This document shows positions 22,601-33,479 of a DNA stretch of 64,000 nucleotides, piece after piece. The translations under genes and the position numbers were made by a program. Numbering within the stretch: position 1 is the first letter of the stretch; the number at the start of each line of letters is the position of its first letter. This stretch comes from Thermothelomyces thermophilus ATCC 42464 (lineage: Eukaryota > Ascomycota > Sordariomycetes > Sordariales > Chaetomiaceae): positions 7,006,001-7,070,000 of the forward strand of contig NC_016472.1 of NCBI RefSeq assembly GCF_000226095.1, in the 5' to 3' direction. The notes under the pieces were generated by a model that saw only the letters and a program-made list of their open reading frames with translations, searched no databases and had not been told where the DNA came from.

Positions 22601-23400
22601 AGCTATTAACAGCATATCACCCGTAGACCGACAGACAAACAGAGCGACTAAACCAAGTTATTAAACAATACCTCCGCTCTTACGTCAATTACTAGTAAGA
22701 CGACTAGGTTATACTATTACCAATAGTATAACTTGCCTATAATACGATACCGACAGAAATGACCAAAGTTACACCGTTCTTCGCAAACTACAGATATAAA
22801 GCAGACCTTAGGCAAGGACCAGAGGTCATAGTGCCGAGAGCAGCAGTCAAAGCAGAACAGATGTACACACTATATGAGAAGCTTAAAAAGGAACTCGAGT
22901 TTGTCAAAACTAGAATAAAGAATTACTACGACAAACATAGGCTCGAGGGACCTTGCCTAGAGAAGGGAGACAAAGTCTACCTAATCGTACGAAACTTACG
23001 AACTAAATGACCAAGCGTAAAGCTAGACTTTAAGAAGGTCGGACCCTTTGTTATCAAAGAACGAATTTCGACATCTAACTACCGACTATCGTTACCGTCA
23101 TCTATACGACTATAGATAGATGTTTTTTATATTTTACTTCTCGAACTAGTACCGAAAAACGCTAAGGTTACTATATATATCGAAGCAAAAGACAAGGAAG
23201 AAGAATAGGACATTAAAGAAATTCTAGATTCACGCATTATCAATAGGGAACTATAATATCTAGTTAAATAGCTTGATTTCGGACTAGAAGATAACTTATA
23301 GGAACTAGTTAAGAACCTAAGTTACCCCGAGAAACTTTAGCAGTTCTACTAGAGGAACCCTGACCGACCGAAAGCGACAGACCCGAAACCAACCTAAAAT
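19680..23400 (+). pseudogene. pol of element E (PR-RT-RNaseH-IN-chromodomain)
   Basis: Protease LVDSRAE with Asp at 19861 (DSG to DSR), RT YLDN at 21037-21048, RNase H DALDYAI near 21484, and an integrase zinc domain with both His kept (22147, 22186) but both Cys now Tyr (22237, 22246). Then come the integrase core, the GPF module in the open stretch 22759-23010 continuing to about 23100, and the chromodomain 23223-23365 (YLVKW, ED..WE). All are in one frame, -1 to gag. Integrase and chromodomain would target chromatin; this copy is inactive. Confidence 0.92.
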
Positions 23401-23947
23401 CAGCTAGCAAGGACAGATCCAAAGGAACTTCAAGATATATAGAATCCTAAAGCTATCCGAAATCGGCAGACAAGCGAGATAGGGTCAAAGAAGGCATAGT
23501 AACCCTAGAAGCCTCCGCTGCCGCCGCCGTTTCAGCCTCCTCACGTTCTACTCGCTCTAACTCCTCTATATTGTCAATACCCCAAGCGATAGCCCTTATT
23601 ATCTTCTTAAAATATATTTGCTTCTATTTCCGGAGACAAAGGACCTGCTCCTTAGTAGCTATAAGCTTATCCTTAAGTTTTTAATGCTAAGCTATAATAG
23701 ACTAAAGCTAAGTAGGAGAAACGCTAAGAACGTTATAATTCGAACGCTTATTACAAATATACTCTACATATCGAGAAGAATCGCTTTTCGAAACCTTGTA
23801 TAAACTAAGGCCTTTAGACTCGTACAGCGTACAAGGACGTATCGTTAAAAGATTATCCGAGGAAAGAATCGTGGCTAGGAGATAGTTAGCACGAAGAGTC
23901 GACGTAGCAGGCTTAGACTTCGACTTCTTTCTTACACGATTAGTCAT
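23309..23947 (-). pseudogene. Antisense Zn2Cys6-like gene of element E (single exon, about 212 codons)
   Basis: It starts with a retained ATG at 23947 and stays open for 79 codons before the first TAG (a likely former CAG). The frame continues without any shift to TAA at 23311-23309, so no intron is needed, unlike the other classes. The zinc cluster lies at 23833-23735 with Cys kept at the first position and near the fifth, the others Tyr. One loop appears one residue longer than in B. Downstream is a Lys/Gln-rich helix (KLKDKLIATKEQ) and an acidic run (IEELERVEREEAE). It converges on and overlaps the pol tail. Confidence 0.8.
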
Positions 23948-23999
23948 CTTGACGACATTATAAAAGAAAGAGAAAAGGGGGGGGACTAAGGAATATAAC

Positions 24000-24040
24000 T
24001 ATATATAAGCAGGGGGGGGAAGTGTTAGTGTTATTTGAAA
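24000..24040 (-). promoter_or_regulatory. Putative promoter of the antisense gene (element E)
   Basis: On the minus strand TTTCAAATAACACTAACA (24040-24023) is followed by CTTATATATAG (TATA box, 24007-24000) about 53 bases before the ATG at 23947. The first block is conserved upstream of the antisense gene in the other classes. The G/C runs between them are not explained. Confidence 0.55.
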
Positions 24041-24049
24041 AGGACCTAA

Positions 24050-24069
24050 GTCTTTCGAGGACGAAAGAC
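24050..24069. other. Conserved hairpin next to the polypurine tract (element E)
   Basis: Stem GTCTTTCG / CGAAAGAC, loop AGGA. It differs from the B-type stem by a paired transversion, so pairing is kept while sequence changed. The polypurine tract GGGGGAGGGG (24072-24081) and CATCG follow. Confidence 0.78.
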
Positions 24070-24086
24070 CTGGGGGAGGGGCATCG

Positions 24087-24520
24087 TGTCACGATTCGAC
24101 TATATAAAGTAACCTAACAAGGTATACGGAACCAATCAGGAACCGTAAGACCTAAGGACCAATCAGGAAGTGATCGTAGTAATCGTACTTCGATTAAGGC
24201 AAGCACCCGAACAATGATCGAAGGATCGTAGCAGCAATCACACGATCGGAATCTAGGGGAGAATACTTAGGAATGAGGAAACTAGACAAGTATATTAGAT
24301 AGCTAGTCACTCGTTCTGGTGGACTCTAGGAGTTCACCAGTGGTAATAATCACAATTATAGTACTTATACCAAGCATTGCTAATTACTGTGAGAGACAAC
24401 TCTAGTGTTGTTATAAACCCTTTGGCTTCACCGAATCCCTCAGACGACCTGCCTGCTTGTCACGCTCAATCTACCTCTGTCTGGACCCTTTTAGAAGAAG
24501 TCTGAGTTGGGTTCGTCACA
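24087..24520 (+). repeat. 3' LTR of element E (434 bp)
   Basis: Same ends and length as 16962-17395. The two copies differ essentially by C/T and G/A transitions, as expected from RIP acting after insertion. Confidence 0.95.
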
Positions 24521-26876
24521 TTTCGACTCGTAGAGTTCTCGAATCATCCGTAGCTATTAATCTCTATTATAGATATATACTTTGCCTTAATACTAGAGTT
24601 TTCTATCTCTTTCTTTTACTCTATTAGATACTAGTAGTCTGGGTGCTATTTAATATTATACCTTGTTAATTCTTTTTTCTCGAAAGATTGTATAGCATTT
24701 TAGGAACGAGTTAAGTAGATCATCTTCTATAGGTGTTTACGTTTCGTAATATAATGTTCCGTCTGTTCGTTCCTTAAACAACGGTAGTATTGTTTCCGTT
24801 TGTCCTTCTATATAATCTATTTGTTAGCTTAAGATATCTACTCGTACGTTTTCTTTACCCTTCTTATAATAGATCTTAAAGTTAAATTCTATAAGGAATT
24901 CTACCTATCGTATTTATCGTCTATTAAGCTCTTTTATTATTATAAAGTATCGTAAATTCTTATAATCTATATATACTTGTACCAGTTTAATTATACTGCT
25001 AAGGTATAGTCGCTATTCCTTAAAAGCTTTAATAATCGTAAGTAGTTCCTTGTTATAGATTGGATAATTAAGATGTAATCTATCGAGCTTCTTTGAAAAG
25101 AAGGCTATAGGATATAGCTTTCCTTGTTCGTCTCGTTATCCTAATTATCCTCTAATAGCATAGTCTAAAGCATCCGTTTCTACCTCGAATAGCTTCTTAG
25201 GGTCTAGCAGTACTAGTACTAGATCTTTAGTAATGGCGTTACAGATCTATATAAATGCTTGCTCGTATTGCTCTTCCTATTAGAATTTAGCGTTCTTCTT
25301 AGTAAGTTTATATAAAGGTTGTATAATCGCTCTAAAGTTCCTAATAAACATTTGGTAGAAGTTTGCAAATCTGATAAAGCTTTATATTTCTATGACTGAC
25401 GTTAGTCATAGCCACTCCTTGATAGCTTTGACCTTTGAAGGTTCTATCTAGATTTGTCCTAGGGATATTTTGTATCCTAGAAATACCGTTTTCCTAACAT
25501 AGAATTCGCTCTTTTCCTTATTAACTAATAATTTATACGCGTGTAGCACGTCTAGCACTACTTTCACGTACTTCTAGTGTTTGTTTATCGTCTTAAAAAA
25601 GATAAGTATATTGTCGAGATAATATATTACAAATTTGTCGAGAAAGGGTCAGATAGCTTGATCAATCAGGGCTTAGAACATTACTAGCGCGTTTGTAAGT
25701 CCGAATGGCATAATAAGGTACTTGTAGTAGCTATAAGGTGTCCTAAAGGCCGTTTTCTACTCGTTACCTTCTTTGATCTATATATAGTTATAGGCCGAAG
25801 TCAACATATAACCGTAGCTTTCTATCTTTCTTAGGTATAAATAGGATTAGGTAGCCTGCTAGCGATATTAATAGGCAGATATATCCTCTTTAAAGATTCT
25901 CCTCTAAATATCGCTTAAGTTCTTTATTCTATATCTAGCTCGTATAGTAAATCTTAAAGAACTTTAGTTATACTCCTTCCTTAAGCTTGATCTTGTAATC
26001 CTATAGGCCGTATTCTAGTAATCCTTCTAGATACTTCGGTTCAAATGCTAGGTGTCCTTCGTATTCTTTCGGTACTTCCCTAGTCTTATCTTGTCTCTCG
26101 GTTTTCTAATAGTATATAAACTTGGTTCTGTCTATAGCGATGCTAGTAATTTCTCCTGTCTTAGCCTACTACTCTAATTATAGTGCTCTACATTCGTCGA
26201 TAGAGAGAACAGCTATTAGCGATTTAGCTTGTTCCTCTTATTATAATGTTAGTATTATTATACCGCTTCTTCTAGAGTCTGTAGTAGTCTGCCTACCACC
26301 ATCTATCTCTTACAGTAGATCTATAAGATATGCCTTCCCTTGAGCATTGTCTGCTTACGATCTTTATATGCTCCCTATCTCGCTAGTCAAATATAACTCT
26401 GTTTAGAGTTATAGGTAGCTACTATTCTTTTAGCTAATGTCTAGGTCGTAATCTTTATACTATAGTAACTCTAATATTACGTCTTTGTCGTTACCTATAT
26501 CTATAATACTAAATATAACTACTATAGTCTTCCTTACTATAGTAATATTAATTAGTTTAGTCTCCTTATATACCTATTATATTAGAAATAGCCCTTTGAT
26601 TATACTATACTTCTGCTTTATTCTCTAAGGTATCTATAGCTAATTTATAAGCGTCGGCGAAATCAGGTTTATCTCTGCTCTACTATCTACTAGTACAAGC
26701 ATTTCGTACTATTTCCATTGTATTGTTATCTATAGTCGCTTATCTTGCCGCTGTCATCTAAAGATTATAGCGATTTCCTATATTTCTGCCGGGAGGTCTC
26801 GATATAGTAGTCCCTCGTGCTAGTTCCTCCTATACTACGCTACCATTCGCTGCTATACGGGCGTTAATGGTTTCCA
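24521..26876 (-). pseudogene. pol of element D, 5' part (integrase zinc domain, RNase H, RT, protease)
   Basis: It continues the integrase broken at 16961. RT reads YLDN at 25621-25610. A deletion of about 110 bp at 25798/25799 removes RT palm sequence and shifts the frame by 2; adding 110 restores a multiple of three between the protease Asp (26687) and the RT motif. The protease is DSRAE. The gag-pol hairpin remnant is at 26876-26893. Confidence 0.86.
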
Positions 26877-26894
26877 GGCCCCTCGAAGGGCCCT

Positions 26895-27430
26895 AACCTG
26901 TTTCTTAGGTTAGTGCTAACCTCTTTGGTTGTTCGGCTAATAGCGGCTTCGTTAATTGTGCTCATTTCTGTAAGCTATTAAGTGCTTACGGCTTCCTACT
27001 ATTAAGTCCATTCTACTTTTCGTCGTATATACTATAGCTTCATCTAAAGCTCCCGAATTCGCGATTTCTTTTCGTCTATATAATAGAGATAGTCGTTACT
27101 CTAGCACAAGTCCTATATACCTTATCCTATTCTATAGTACCTAGGCTAGGCTTATCTTAGAACTATCGTAATGCCTCCTGGATTGTAGGCTTTAATCTTC
27201 TAGAGCAATTTAGCTACTCTATTTCCTATATCGTAGACCTATTCTATAGGGCAGAGGCTTCTATCCTTATTTTCCTATTAGGTTAGCTAGTAATTGTTTT
27301 CGAATTTATTATAGAAGTAATATCAGCATTTATATGCCATATACTAGAACTAGGGCACTTACATATATACCTTGTATTAGGGGTATAATCGTATAGCGTT
27401 ACCTAGGAGGTATTAAAATTCTTTCCTAAA
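26895..27430 (-). pseudogene. gag of element D, C-terminal part
   Basis: Homologous to the segment of gag between the second cysteine cluster and the protease in the other copies. It is cut at 27430 by the insertion of F; the remaining gag and 5' LTR must lie beyond the right edge. Confidence 0.78.
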
Positions 27431-27836
27431 TGTAACGAACCTAACTCAGACTTCTTCTAAAAGGGTTCAGACAGAGGTAGGTAAAGCAGGACAAGTGTAC
27501 AGGTCGTCTAAGGGATTTGGTAAAGCCAAAGGGTTCATAATAACACTAGAGTTGTCTCCTTACAATGTTAGAGTAATTACGAGTTATGATTGCTATCACT
27601 AGTAAACTCCTAGAGTCCACTATAACGAATGACTATCTATATATATATATAATCCTAGTGATTACTCCTGATTACGGTGATCGTGAGTGATCGTATGGTG
27701 GTGATCACCCTGATCGCTAGTGAGCATAGTGATCGCTATACTTCCTATGTTGTAATTGGTCCTTTCGTTCCTCTGACTTGATTGGCCCGTTTGTACCGGT
27801 AGCTTAGGTGGCATCTGTATATATATTTCCGTGATA
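27431..27836 (-). repeat. 3' LTR of element F (406 bp)
   Basis: TGTAACGAAC...CCGTGATA. It is shorter than the 418-bp LTRs of B and K but has the same U3 with repeated GTGATC/GATCAC motifs (27655-27745). Confidence 0.9.
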
Positions 27837-27965
27837 CGATGCCCTCCCTCCGAGGCTTTCGACCCGAAAGCCTTCTTTAGGTCGTTTCAAATAGTACTAA
27901 TATCCCTCGCGCTTCTTATATATGTTTTTCTCCTTAGCCTCTTATTACCCTTTGTACTATTAATT

Positions 27966-28576
27966 ATATTATCTAATGTATATAGATCCCTAGTATCTAT
28001 CTATCGTAAGCGTTTAGCTTAGTTTATTTCCGATTATAGGTTTATAGTAATAGCGTATTCCTATTACATAGAGTATAACCGAGTATATAAAATGATTAAA
28101 AAATCTTATCACTATAAGGCTTACGTATGTTAAGGTTATGCTTACGATGGTTCTAGCATTCTAGTTTCTTCTTATAAGTTCCCGTTTCCTTATAAGGGTA
28201 TGTCTCTGATCGTAACGTAGTAGATCGTATCATACGTAAGTAACGTCGTTTAAAGGCTAAAGAGAAAGAGGCTAAAGCCTTATTATAAGAATATTAACGT
28301 AAAGCTTCTAAGGCGTTAGCCTGTCTGACTTGGGTTCGTAAATAACGAGAGTTCCTAGTAAAGAAGGGGGTAAATATAGTTATATAGGGTCTATTAAATC
28401 TAAACGAATTAGAGGTAATAGAATAGTAGAAATCGAGGGCTATCGTATAACTTAATAGTAGCATTAACGTTATTAACTAGGGCGCTATTTTCGGTTCTAT
28501 CCTAGGTTTACCTTTAGCCGATCCGGGTTCTGCTAATAGAACTTTTCTAATTTTCTAAGGTAGTTTAAGTTCTTAA
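27966..28576 (+). pseudogene. Antisense Zn2Cys6-like gene of element F (two exons)
   Basis: The start is ATA at 27966 (former ATG). Exon 1 is 208 nt to 28173 and the intron is 28174-28220 (47 nt, ATAAGT at the donor from GTAAGT). Exon 2 ends at TAA 28574-28576, about 187 residues with the same lengths as in B. The N terminus reads RSL.SI.RKRLA, then the Cys/Tyr cluster. Several RIP stops. Confidence 0.78.
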
Positions 28577-28657
28577 CTAGTTCTTATAAGTTATCTTCTA
28601 GTCTGAAATCAAGCTATTTGACCAGATACTACAGTTCCCTATTAATAATACGTAAAT
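28577..28657 (-). pseudogene. pol of element F, chromodomain part
   Basis: End of the chromodomain coding region, cut by the G insertion at 28658. It resumes at 36193 with the rest of pol. TAAAT at 28653-28657 is the left target duplication of G. Confidence 0.78.
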
Positions 28658-29112
28658 TGTAACGAACCCAGCTCAGATTTCTTCTGAAAGGGTTCAGACA
28701 GAGGTAAATTAAGCGGGACAAGCGTACAGGTCGTCTAAGGGATTCGGTAAAGCCAAAAGGTTCACAACAACACTAGAGTTGTCTCCCACAATGGTCAGTG
28801 ATGCTTAGTATAAATACCGGTAATTGTAGGTTAGGTTGCTATCACTAGTGAACTCCCAGAGTCCACCATAACGAGTAACTAGCTAGCTATATATACACAA
28901 TTATCTGTCCCTTCTTTAATAGTTATTACTAGTACCATTTCTCCTTTCACTCCGTAATTCCGCGTTATCGACGGTAATATGTTATTATCACTAGTGAAGA
29001 CCTTAGTCTTGGCAATAATAATCTTCTAATTGGTCCGTCAAGTGATTGGCTGTCGGAATGTCCTATGTCCTAGCTGTAGCCTGCCGGGCCGTCTATATGC
29101 TTATCTATGACA
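28658..29112 (-). repeat. 3' LTR of element G (455 bp)
   Basis: TGTAACGAAC...TATGACA. Same U3 class as L and the solo LTR. R carries AGTGATAGCAA in element orientation, the exact match to the PBS of G. Confidence 0.94.
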
Positions 29113-29239
29113 CGATGCCCTTCCTTCAAGGCTTTCGACCCGAAAGCCCTCTTAGGCTGTTTCAAATAGCACTAATAACCCTTCGCTTGTAAGTACTATA
29201 TTCTTCCTGTTTCTGCGTTGTGGTCGCCATGTTGACAAA

Positions 29240-29893
29240 ATGCTAATAGAGAAACGGAAGTTGTATTCTATACGTTACCGTGCTTCCCTTGCTTAGAACA
29301 TTGCTAAGAACAGTTTTATCGTTATGCCTTGCTCTTGGTATACGTCGTAAGGCCTTGTCTGTAAAATGATCGCGCGTACAAAGCGTTACGAAGCCTACGT
29401 TTGTCGAGGTTGTTCTTATAATAGCTCTAGTATACCGCTTTCTTCCTATAAGCACGTCTCCCCTTTTTTTTTTTAAATGTAATTCCTAATGTTTGTTCTA
29501 GTAGATCGTATTCTCTAGAAGCAACATCATATTAAGGATGCTAAATGTCGTGCCGAACTTAAGCTAGATAAATCTTAACGCTATCTAGAAGAAGCCTAGC
29601 ACGAGTTATCTAAAAAGCTTACACGGCTCTAGTGTCTTCGTTAGTAGAAGGAGTTTTTAGTAGAGAAAGGTACCAATATAGTAGCGTGTAGTCTATTGAC
29701 CTTAGACAAGTTAGAGGAGATTAAGTGGCAAGAGCGGTAAGAGGCGCCTACTATACCTTTGTCATAGATTAATGATACTATCGATGCTATTAACTAGGGC
29801 GCCGTCTTTAGTTCTATCCTAGGTTTTTCTTTAGTCGATCTAGGTTCTGCCGGTAGAACTGTTCTAGTTTCTTAAGGCAGTTTAAATTCTTAA
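29240..29893 (+). pseudogene. Antisense Zn2Cys6-like gene of element G (two exons)
   Basis: ATG at 29240. Exon 1 is 208 nt and contains CSWY....GLVCKM...RYEAYVCRG, with three of six zinc Cys positions now Tyr or similar. The intron is 29448-29501 (54 nt): ATAAGC donor from GTAAGC, long pyrimidine tract, CTAAT, TTCTAG acceptor. Exon 2 continues in frame to TAA 29891-29893, about 199 residues. The coiled-coil-like region has Lys/Glu runs. Confidence 0.82.
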
Positions 29894-32800
29894 TTAGTTC
29901 CTATAAGTTGTCCTCTAGTCTAAAATTAAGCCATTTGACCAGATACTATAGTTCCCCGTTGATAATATATAAATCTAGAATTTCTTTAATGTCCTATTCT
30001 TTCTCTTCGTCCTCTACTTCGATGTTTGTAGCGATTTTGGCGTTCTTTAGCGCTGGTTCGAGAAGTAAAATATAAAAAACATCCGTCTGTAATCGTATAG
30101 ATGACGGTAACGATAGTCGGTAGTTAGATGTCGAAATTCGTTCTTTGATAACAAAGGGTCTGATCTTCTTGAAGTCTAGCTTCGTGCTTGGTCGTTTAGT
30201 TTGTAAGTTTTGTATAACTAGGTAGACTTTGTCTCCCCTCTCTAGGTAAGGTCCCTCGAGCCTATGTTTGTTATAGTAGTTCTTTATTCTGGTTCTGACA
30301 AACTCAAGTTCGTTTTTAAGCTTCTTATATAGTACGTACATTTATTCTACTTTGACTACTGCTCTCGGCACTATGACCTCTAGTCCTTGCCTAAGGTCTA
30401 CTTTATATCTGTAGTTTACGAAGAACGGTGTAACTTTAGTCGTTTCCGTTGGTATTGTATTATAAGCAAGTTATACTATTGGTAATAGCATGACCTAGTC
30501 ATCTTACTAGTAGTTGACGTAAGAACGAAGATACTGTTTGACAACTTGGTTTAGTCGCTCTATTTATCTGTTAGTCTATAGGTAATATGCCGTTAATAGC
30601 TTGCTATTGACGCCTAATCGTTGTATTAACGCTTGCTAGAACTTCGATACGAACTTAGTGTCTCTATCGGTGATCTATTCCTATAGCTAAGCGTACACTA
30701 ATACGACTTGCCAATAGATTATATCTACTAGCTATTTAGCTGTCTAGGACTCCCTTATGGCCATGTCCTTAGATTCTAGCAGCTTTGTAATGAAGTCTAT
30801 CGTAACTAAACTCTATAGTTTGTCGGCTATTAGTAGTGGCTAAAGTAGCCTATACGGCTTATATCGTGCCGTTTTGCTTCGATTATAGATGTCATAGCTC
30901 CGTATGACTTCCTTAACTCGTGTCGTTAACTATGGAAAGTCGTAGTATTTCTTGACTTGTGCGATAGTCTTCGTAACTCCTTTATATCCTCTAAGTTTCG
31001 ACTCGTAGAGTTCTCAAATCATTCGTAGCTATTGATCTTTGTCGTAGATATACACTTTACCTCGGTACTAGAGTTTCCTATCTTTTTCTTTCACTTCATT
31101 AGGTACTACTAGTCCGGGTATTGCTTGATACTGTGCCCTGTTAATCCTTTCTTCTCGAAAGATTACGTAGCATTCTAGGAACGAGTCGAGTAGATCGTCT
31201 TCTACAGGTGTCTACGTTTCGTAATATAGCGTTCCGTCTATTTGTTCCTTAAATAACGGTGGCGTTATTTCCGTTTGTCCTTCCGTATGATCCGTTTGTC
31301 GGCTTAAGGCGTCTACTTATACGTTCTCTTTGCCTTTCTTATAGCAGATCTCAAAATTGAATTCCGTAAGGAATTCTACCTATTATACTTGTCATCTATT
31401 AAGCTCCTTTATCGTCATAAAATATCGTAAATTCTTGTAATCCGTATATACTTATACTAGTTTAATTATACTACTAAGGTATAGTTACCATTCCTTAAAA
31501 GCTTCGACAATTGTAAGTAGTTCCTTATTATAGATCGGATAATTAAGACGTAGTCTATCAAGCTTCTTTAAGAAGAAGGTTATAGGATATAGCTTCCCTT
31601 GTTTGTCTCGTTATCCTAATTGTCCTCTAATAGCGTAATCTGAAGCGTCCGTTTCCACCTTAAATAGCTTCTTAGGGTCTAGTAGCACTAGTACTAGATC
31701 TTTAGTAATGGCGTCGCGGATCTACGTAAATGCTTACTTGTATTACTCTTCCTATCGGAATTTAGCGTTCTTCTTAGTAAGTTCGTACAAAGGTTGTACG
31801 ATCGCTCCAAAGTTCCTAATGAACATCTAGTAGAAGTTCGTAAACCTGATGAAACTTTGTACTTCCGTGACTGACGTCGGTCGTAGCTAATCCTTGATGG
31901 CTTCGACTTTTAAAGGTTCTATCTGGATTTGTCCTAGGGATATCTTATATCTTAAAAATACCATCTTCCTAATGTAGAATTCGCTCTTTTCCTTGTTAAC
32001 TAATAGCTTATATACGTATAACGTATCTAGCACTGCTCTTACGTACTTCCGGTGTTTGTCTATCGTTTTAGAGAAGATAAGTATATTATCAAGATAATAT
32101 ACCGTAAATTTGTCGAGAAAGGATCGGATAGCTTGATTAATCAGGGCTTAGAACATTGCTAGCGCGTTTGTAAGTCCAAATGGCATGACGAGGTACTCGT
32201 AGTAGCTATAGAGTATCCTAAAGGCCGTTTTCTACTCGTTGCCTTCTTTGATCTATATATAGTTATAGGCCGATAGTAAGTCAAGACGTATGAAATATTA
32301 GGCTCCTGCTAACTGATCTTAGAGCCATAAGATCAGTAGTAACAGGTATCGGTTTTTCATAGTCTATTTGTTAAGTTACTAATAGTTAACATATAACCGT
32401 AGCTTTCTATCTTTCTTAGGCATAAACAGGATTAGATAGCCTGCTAGCGATATCAACAGGCAGATATATCCTCTTCGAAGGTTCTCCTCTAAGTATCGCT
32501 TAAGTTCTTCGTTCTATATCTAGCTCATATAGTAAATCTTAAAGAACTTTAATCGTACTCCTTCTTTAAGCTTGATCTCGTGATCCTATAGGCCGTGTTC
32601 TAGTAATCCTTCTAGATGCTTTGGTTCGAATGCTAGGTATCCTTTGTATTCCTTCGGTACTTTCCTAGTCTCGTTTCGTTTCTTAATTTTCTAATAGTAT
32701 ACAAACTTAGTTCCGTCTATAGTAATGCTAGCGATTTCTCCTATCTTAACCTACTACTCTAGTTATAGTGCTCTACATTCGTCAACAGAGAGAACAGCTA

Positions 32801-33470
32801 TCGGCGGTTTAGCTCGTTCCTCCTATCGTAACGTTGGTATCGTTATACTGCTTCTTCTAGAGTCCGTAGTAGTCTGCCTACCACTGTCCGTCTCTTACAG
32901 TAGATCTGTAGGACATGCCTTCCCCTGAGCATTGTCTACTCGCGATCCTTGCGCGCTTCCTATCTCGCTAGTCGAATACAACTCTATTTAGGGTTATAGG
33001 TAGCTACTATTCTTCTAGCTAATGTCTAGGTCGTAATCTTTATACTATGGTAATCCTAATATTATATCTTTGTCGTTGCCTATATCTATAATGCTAAATA
33101 CAACTATTGTAGTTTTCCCTGCCATAGTGATATCGATTGGTTTAGTCTCCCTATATACCTATTATATTAGAAATAGCCCTTTGACTATGCTATGCTTCCG
33201 CTTCATTCTCTAGGGTATCTATAGGTAATTTACAAGCGTTGGTAAAATTAGGTTTATCTCTACTCCACTATCCACTAGTACGAGCATTTCGTGCTGTTTC
33301 TATTATGCTATTGTCTATAATCGCTTATCTTGCTGCCGTCATCTAAAGATTATAGTAATTTCCTATGTTTCTGCTAGGAGGTCTCGATATAGTGGTCTTT
33401 TACACTAGTTCCTCCTATACTACGCTACTACTTGCCACTATATAGGCATTGATGGTTTTTAGGCCCCTCG
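29894..33470 (-). pseudogene. pol of element G
   Basis: Protease with intact DSG (Asp at 33272-33270), the only intact protease motif I found here. RT is YLDN at 32106-32092. The integrase core lacks 71 bp near 30752, between two ACTCC repeats, which also shifts the frame. GPF module in the open stretch 30341-29994; chromodomain about 29985-29894. The protease is -1 to gag as in the others; RT is in a further frame, so another indel lies between them. Confidence 0.86.
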
Positions 33471-33479
33471 AAGGGCCCT

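Larger units (their letters stand above)
16962..24520 (+). mobile_element. Element E: complete plus-strand chromovirus (7559 bp)
   Basis: Two 434-bp LTRs with a target duplication TTTCA (16957-16961) / TTTCG (24521-24525), identical apart from one RIP transition. It inserted in D's integrase. There are no indels across gag-pol: inactivation is by point mutation only. Its U3 and its antisense gene belong to a class not seen elsewhere in the window, while R-U5 and gag-pol match the others. Confidence 0.96.

Noticed and set aside
29243-29455. Minus-strand open frame in element G
   Set aside because: It is the complement of exon 1 of the antisense accessory gene, which lies on the plus strand with the zinc cluster and a conserved length.
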